Shown here piece by piece: positions 59,162 through 64,000 of a stretch of 64,000 nt of DNA (positions are counted from its first letter, which is position 1; every line of letters starts with the position of its first letter). The stretch comes from Lingula anatina (taxonomy: Eukaryota; Brachiopoda; Lingulata; Lingulida; Lingulidae), in assembly GCF_001039355.2 (NCBI RefSeq), contig NW_019775709.1, positions 62,001-126,000 on the forward strand, written 5' to 3'. The position numbers and the translations under genes were made by a program. Under the pieces are notes generated by a model. It was not told where the DNA came from. It did not search any database and saw only the letters and a program-made list of their open reading frames with translations.

Positions 59162-62100
59162 AAACGTTGGCTAATTTTATCGGTTAAAAACTGTTTTGTT
59201 AGTTTACAAAGCTAGAATTAGATGGGATATCGCAGTTGTATCTAATTAAAATTTTTGACTTACAACTTTGATTTTTTTAACCTTACATTTGTATAGTAAA
59301 GCTTTGTGTATTATCTTCGATATTCAATCTCTCTAGGTATGTATGCGAAAGTCAATAACTTAAAGGCGAACAACCCCGACCTGAAAGTACTCCTGGCTGT
59401 AGGTGGCTGGAAAATGGGAACAGCCCCGTTTATTGCTGTGTCATCTACGAGGGAAAAAAGGGAGAAGTTTATCACGAGGACGGCACAGTTTCTACGGCAA
59501 CACGACTTTGACGGACTGGACTACGACTGGGAGTTTCCTGACGCAGATAGCAAGTCTAAATTCACAGATCTTCTTAAGGTGATAGTTTCTGAATATTTAC
59601 ATGAAGGCGTTAATTTTTCTATACATTTTATTCAATGGTTACACTTGAATAATCAAGTAATGTTATCTGTGGCACTAAAACGTTAAGACATAGTTAACGT
59701 TTCCGTTTTCTTTCTATTTTCAAATCTATTAGTCTCTATCTCCTTTAAGGTAACTCGTCAATATTATTGATATCACAAAACGAGCGCATTTATGAGCGTG
59801 GGGCTCTATAATTTAAGGTACGAGAGTGGTGTATTCTGGTCATCCGGTGATGCAGCCCTTTTTCAGTCTAAATTTTAGCCACGTGTGAACAGATCCATTT
59901 GCAAGTTAAAATTAAAGTTGAAACATAGAGATTCGGTCAAATTACCGAAAAAAAAGTTTGGGGATTAAGAGATATAAAAGCATATAAAGGGGAGGCATAC
60001 TAAAAAAGAACGAAATGTTAGCCTTATCAATGGAAATTTGAAAACGTCGAAAGAATGAAATAAGAGTGAGACCATGACAAGCGGCCCTTGCCACTCCGTA
60101 GTGCACCTTTTCAGTCTTGTTAGATACCTTTGCTGTCTTCATGTACCTAAGACCTCTCAAACAGTATAATATTTCTAATAAAGAAAAACTTTCATTTTTT
60201 ATTTATTTAGGAAACCAACGAAAACTTCGAATCTGAGGCCGCTGCCGCTGGTAAAAAGAAATTGATACTCTCAGCAGCAGTTGCAACAGGGAAATGGGCA
60301 GTAGAGCAGGGGTATCAAGTCGAGGAAGTCTCCAGGTATGTGTATTTGGGTACCCTTGGTAGATACCATAAGTGTGCCATAAGTGCCGAGAGTATCCGAT
60401 TGCAGGTTTGAAGCATGTAGGCCTCATAAACTGTTGTACAAGGTAAAGTGTCACAGGTCCAAACTCTTAAAACGAAACTTCATCTTTACAGGGACAATAA
60501 AAGTCTCATCATTTCACGAAATTGTGATGTTATCTGTTTTAAACGTTTGATGAACATTTTAAAGGAACGTGGATTTCATCAATCTTATGGCATACGATTT
60601 CCATGAACTTGGACCTGCTCAAGGAAAACGCCTGATGCAGAACGCGGCGCTCTTTTCTGGCGAGGAAGACAATGATGTAATGGCAACGCACAATGTCGTA
60701 AGTGAAGACAAAAAGATAAATGTACTAAACTATTAAAATTAAATATTTTAGTAGAATAATTCTTTTTTTAAACTGCAAGCTTGTTAAATGAGGTGCTTTA
60801 GTAGAATAATTCTTCTTAATCTGATGGCCAGGCACTTTTTATGATATGAAAATGTGATTGAATAAAAGTTTAAGGTGAGATTATTTCAAATTTATTAATG
60901 TACTATGACAGGGCGTTTCAAAGCAAATGTATTTGGGCTGGTGAAATGACTCTTGAAAGCGAAAAATACGATCTTTTTTTCAGGACTACGCCATAAAGAT
61001 GTGGATTAAGAAAGGAGCACAGCGAGAAAAACTGGTTCTGGGCTTGGGCGCGTATGGTAGAAATTTCAAAACCCTAAATGGCAATACCACTCCAGGAGCG
61101 CAGGCTCTCGACTATGGCCCTGCGGGAAGGTATACCGGTGAACCCCGCATGTACCCATATTATGAGGTAGGTTGAGTTTTCTACTTAATAAAAATGTTGA
61201 TTTTTAGCTATTTAATGTGACAACATACTGTTTACCACGCATTTTCCAAATTTTACTGCGACAAACCGTGCACAATTAGTGCGCGTGTTGAAACAAAATT
61301 TCTGTATCATTCCGTTTAATGTTTGCATTGGGTAACGCTGTCAACTGCAAATCTATGGGTTGGTTTTCGCTTTTGTTGACAATTTTATGTTAAATTTCAT
61401 TTGCAACTGACATGCATGTTCCTGTTATTCTTCAGATTTGCGAGAACCTGAAAGATCCAGCTTGGGAGGAACAATGGGACGATGAGCGAAAAGTACCATA
61501 TGCTTTCAACACACAGGAGAACCTGTGGGTGGGATATGACAATCCTAGGAGCATCAGGGAGAAGGTATACCTTTTAAAGACCAATACAACAGCTTTAATC
61601 CATCAGTAGTTGAAACAACGTTCCATAAAAGATCTAATTGCACCAATACTGTATTATCTTTTACCACTGTTTTACACTATGAGTCTTGCTCTTGATTTTG
61701 CTACCATTTGATGGCATAAATTTTTTATTACACAGAGATTTTAATGTGCAAAGTTATTTGACTGGTGGTATCCTTACGAGCATTATGTATGTACGTCGCA
61801 CCCATTTTAGGTTGACTATGCCGTCAATGAAAGCCTTGCGGGTATAATGATCTGGCCTTTAGATATGGATGACTTTAATAACAAATGTGGAACGGGAATT
61901 TATCCATTGCTCAGTGCAGCCAACGAGAGACTGGCTGTGTATGAGAAATCCACTACTACTACTGGCTTGACTCCCACAACAACTCGTGGTAAGTACAATC
62001 TAGAATATTTCGCAACCGACGTTTAGTTTGATTCTGAAAAATTGTTAAAACCAGTTTCTAGATGAATAATTATAATTTACCAAAATAATGTCCCTTAGAC

Positions 62101-62430
62101 GACCCCCCCCCCCAAAAAAAAGAAAAATTATCAGTATGCCAATTTCCTTCAAAAAATTTTTTTTTCCATTTTTTAAACCTTATTCCTTTGACATGCATGC
62201 ATAGACAAAAATACATGCAAAAATACAGAACATTTCATTAGTGCATTCTTTTTTCTTTTAAATTTGTGTGTGTGTGTGTGATATTTGTCTTTCAATGTAT
62301 CTTTTTTCTCTGTACAGATCGATGCAATTTCATAAGATGCGTGAGTGCAGCCGAGCAATGCTTTTCTTCCCTAAAACAGTATTTCATTCTTTGTTGTGGA
62401 TTATTATTCACCATTCTGCTACGGACGTAA
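58068..62430 (+). CDS. GH18 chitinase, secreted, with Thr-rich linker and hydrophobic tail
   Basis: Endo-acting glycoside hydrolase family 18 enzyme cleaving chitin. Exons: 58068-58131, 58807-58995, 59337-59578, 60211-60335, 60565-60697, 60984-61166, 61436-61564, 61811-61988 and 62318-62430; 451 residues. Signal peptide [19 protein letters not shown], then [13 protein letters not shown] (strand 1), [10 protein letters not shown], and the catalytic motif DGLDYDWE (Glu about residue 150, complete). [21 protein letters not shown] and [11 protein letters not shown] follow, so all hallmark blocks are present. After the barrel comes a Thr-rich linker ([12 protein letters not shown]) and a short end with four scattered cysteines and a hydrophobic segment ([14 protein letters not shown]). 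No chitin-binding domain is seen. Roles could be digestion, cuticle or egg-coat turnover, or defence. The fold and activity class are secure; the last exon is less so. Confidence 0.92.
59114..59159. repeat. Alternating purine-pyrimidine (CG)n(CA)n tract
   Basis: Forty-six bases of strict alternation, GCGCGC followed by CACACA, in chitinase intron 2. This is a sequence class prone to Z-form DNA. Confidence 0.85.
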
Positions 62431-62814
62431 CACTTCTGCTTCTACATATGTACTGGGAACAGTGGAAAGGCTTGGGCCAAAAACATGGAATGAAATGTAG
62501 AACAACCAAGGCACTAAATCCAGCTAGGATGTTATACGAGTGTGCTGTTTGGACTTCTTGGAAAACGTAACTCAAAAGCTTATGTTATGATAAAGGCTAC
62601 TGGTGTTTAACACGGTGTTCCCATAGATTGCTTAATCTAGTCAAGGATGATAACACTTTTTTCAGATTTATACATTCACGTTGTAAAGATGAAAAAAGGT
62701 GACATGATATTTTTACAATGTCTGAAGTGAGCAAATATCGCAAAAATGTGAAAATTATATATTTTCTTTTATATTCTTTCGTATAATTCCTATTTTTATT
62801 TATATTTTTGAGTC

Positions 62815-62820
62815 AATAAA
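62815..62820 (+). terminator. Poly(A) signal AATAAA, chitinase
   Basis: AATAAA 385 bp after the chitinase stop, followed by AT-rich sequence; positional assignment. Confidence 0.55.
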
Positions 62821-63837
62821 AATAGTAATTTATTTAATGTCAGCTTGATTTCTGAATTCTTCTGAACCATTAATGTTAAAACAGTGTTTAAATGGATTTT
62901 GATACAGCCTAAGGACATTTATAAATCATATTTAGGATCAGAAATCCAGTGGAAGCTTTTAAGAAAAGGCACTTTTATTAGATGAGTGCTCAAAGCCACT
63001 GTCAAAAAAAAAAAAAAAAAAAAAAAGAAAACTTACAGTGGGGTGTTTTACATATGGCCTTAAAGTCGGATAAAGGCCCTAAATGATATGTCACACTTTT
63101 TCATGGTATATGGAATTGCGGCCAAGGTCACTTTTCTGAAAGACAACATTGCTGGCATTACGTTCAGTTAACATGACCACAACCACAACTGTAATAAATT
63201 TCAAAAATTTTAAGCTTTTTTTCAAAATTTCAGTTTTACTGCGCATCCACCGGTGATAAAGTTTCGGTGCAATTAAGTCATTGATGTTCAAGTTTATTGG
63301 CTTACAGAATTATTACCCTAAACTAAGACAGAATTCCTGCAGTTGAGCAAGTTGCTAAACGAATTGTTGTTCGTAATCAGTTCCTCACTGAAACGGTATC
63401 GCAGGAAGATTGATCTCTCCGTTGAAACAAATAAAGACAAAAAAAGTACAGACTATGGTTGTGACGGTAAGAGTACATACTGTAGAAAAATTGTAAATAA
63501 ACGTTTCAGTTCATTTTTGTTGAACTTCACGATATCAATTGTTAAACTAAAGATGACCAACTCATTGTCAATTTGCATAGTATAGGCCACTTTATTATCA
63601 TTTTTGTGCTGCACTTTCACCGCCGCTGTCAGAAAAGTACACAAACGTTATAACGTCGCCGAGATGTGGATATATAGCGTTGTAGTAATGTTACGTTCCT
63701 TAATGTCATTTTGGATTTGGCGGCCATATTTTAATTTTTAGACTTGTCCAATCCAGATTTGATTTGAATATCATTGACCATGTCATGCTTGTTGATAAAA
63801 AATGCACAATTTATCACCAAATTGCTAAGTACATGTA
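62821..63837. other. Intergenic, no gene seen
   Basis: Contains an A-run of about 23 bases near 63004-63026. Short open frames here lack coding character. Confidence 0.55.
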
Positions 63838-64000
63838 GAACAGTGTACCTCGATCTAGTGCCTGTGTTTTGAAGTCGAATATAGTTTTTAAACCAGTGAA
63901 GCTAGAATTCAGCGAAGGTGTCTCAAGGAGCTGAATCCATGAATTAAAATTGTTTTCTCCCTCTTAAAAGGCCTGATTTACGAAATAAAGGATTTGAGTC
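63838..64000 (+). repeat. Diverged copy of the chitinase 5' region
   Basis: Resembles 56340-56630 in order: AGTGTACCTC, ACCAGTGAAGCTAGA, then GCCTGATTT..GAAATAA..GA..TTGA. The order is kept, but the middle part with the donor site is missing. It suggests the start of another tandem chitinase gene to the right, or a dispersed repeat. Confidence 0.45.

Overview
The window is animal nuclear DNA. It is AT-rich, with small exons of 40-260 bp, GT-AG introns, dense microsatellites and TAGGCCTA-type simple motifs. Recognisable genes match single-copy metazoan families. The TAGGCCTA/ACATGTA composition and dispersed repeats suggest a marine invertebrate, more likely a deuterostome (echinoderm or hemichordate type) than a mollusc or brachiopod; I am not sure of the clade.

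Layout: (1) 213-1754, minus: 5' part of dUTPase (DUT), running off the left edge. It is head to head with (2) 1848-4894, plus: KTI12, the Elongator/tRNA-modification cofactor. The 93 bp between their start codons carry E2F-, NRF1- and ETS-type motifs. (3) 6969-12231, plus: RBM34, a two-RRM nucleolar protein, with exons 2-6 present twice. (4) 14609-17101, minus: a short GPI-anchored Ly6/uPAR-fold protein. (5) 17676-19405, minus: a secreted, cysteine-free, beta-strand-rich protein with a Thr-rich tail and no clear last exon. (6) 23464-52331, minus: SGSM3 (TBC-SH3-RUN Rab GTPase-activating protein), 20 coding exons, about 804 residues. (7) 52620-56340: gene-poor, repeat-rich DNA. (8) 58068-62430, plus: a GH18 chitinase of about 451 residues, with probable 5' UTR exons from about 56340. 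A diverged copy of the chitinase 5' region begins at about 63838, so another family member may lie to the right.

Two observations dominate. First, SGSM3 has three different, tandem, splice-compatible terminal coding exons (at 25123, 24552 and 23464). They encode related but strongly diverged C-termini that all end in an FSW[D/E] motif. This looks like a cassette of alternative last exons that swaps the end of the RUN region. Second, long stretches of SGSM3 and RBM34 occur as near-identical adjacent copies, and a lone 'n' lies at or beside each copy junction. For SGSM3 this is best explained by two haplotypes placed end to end by the assembler. The RBM34 pair is more diverged in its first half and could be a real duplication.

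All exon boundaries were worked out by hand from splice sites, reading phase and remembered family sequence patterns. No database search was run.
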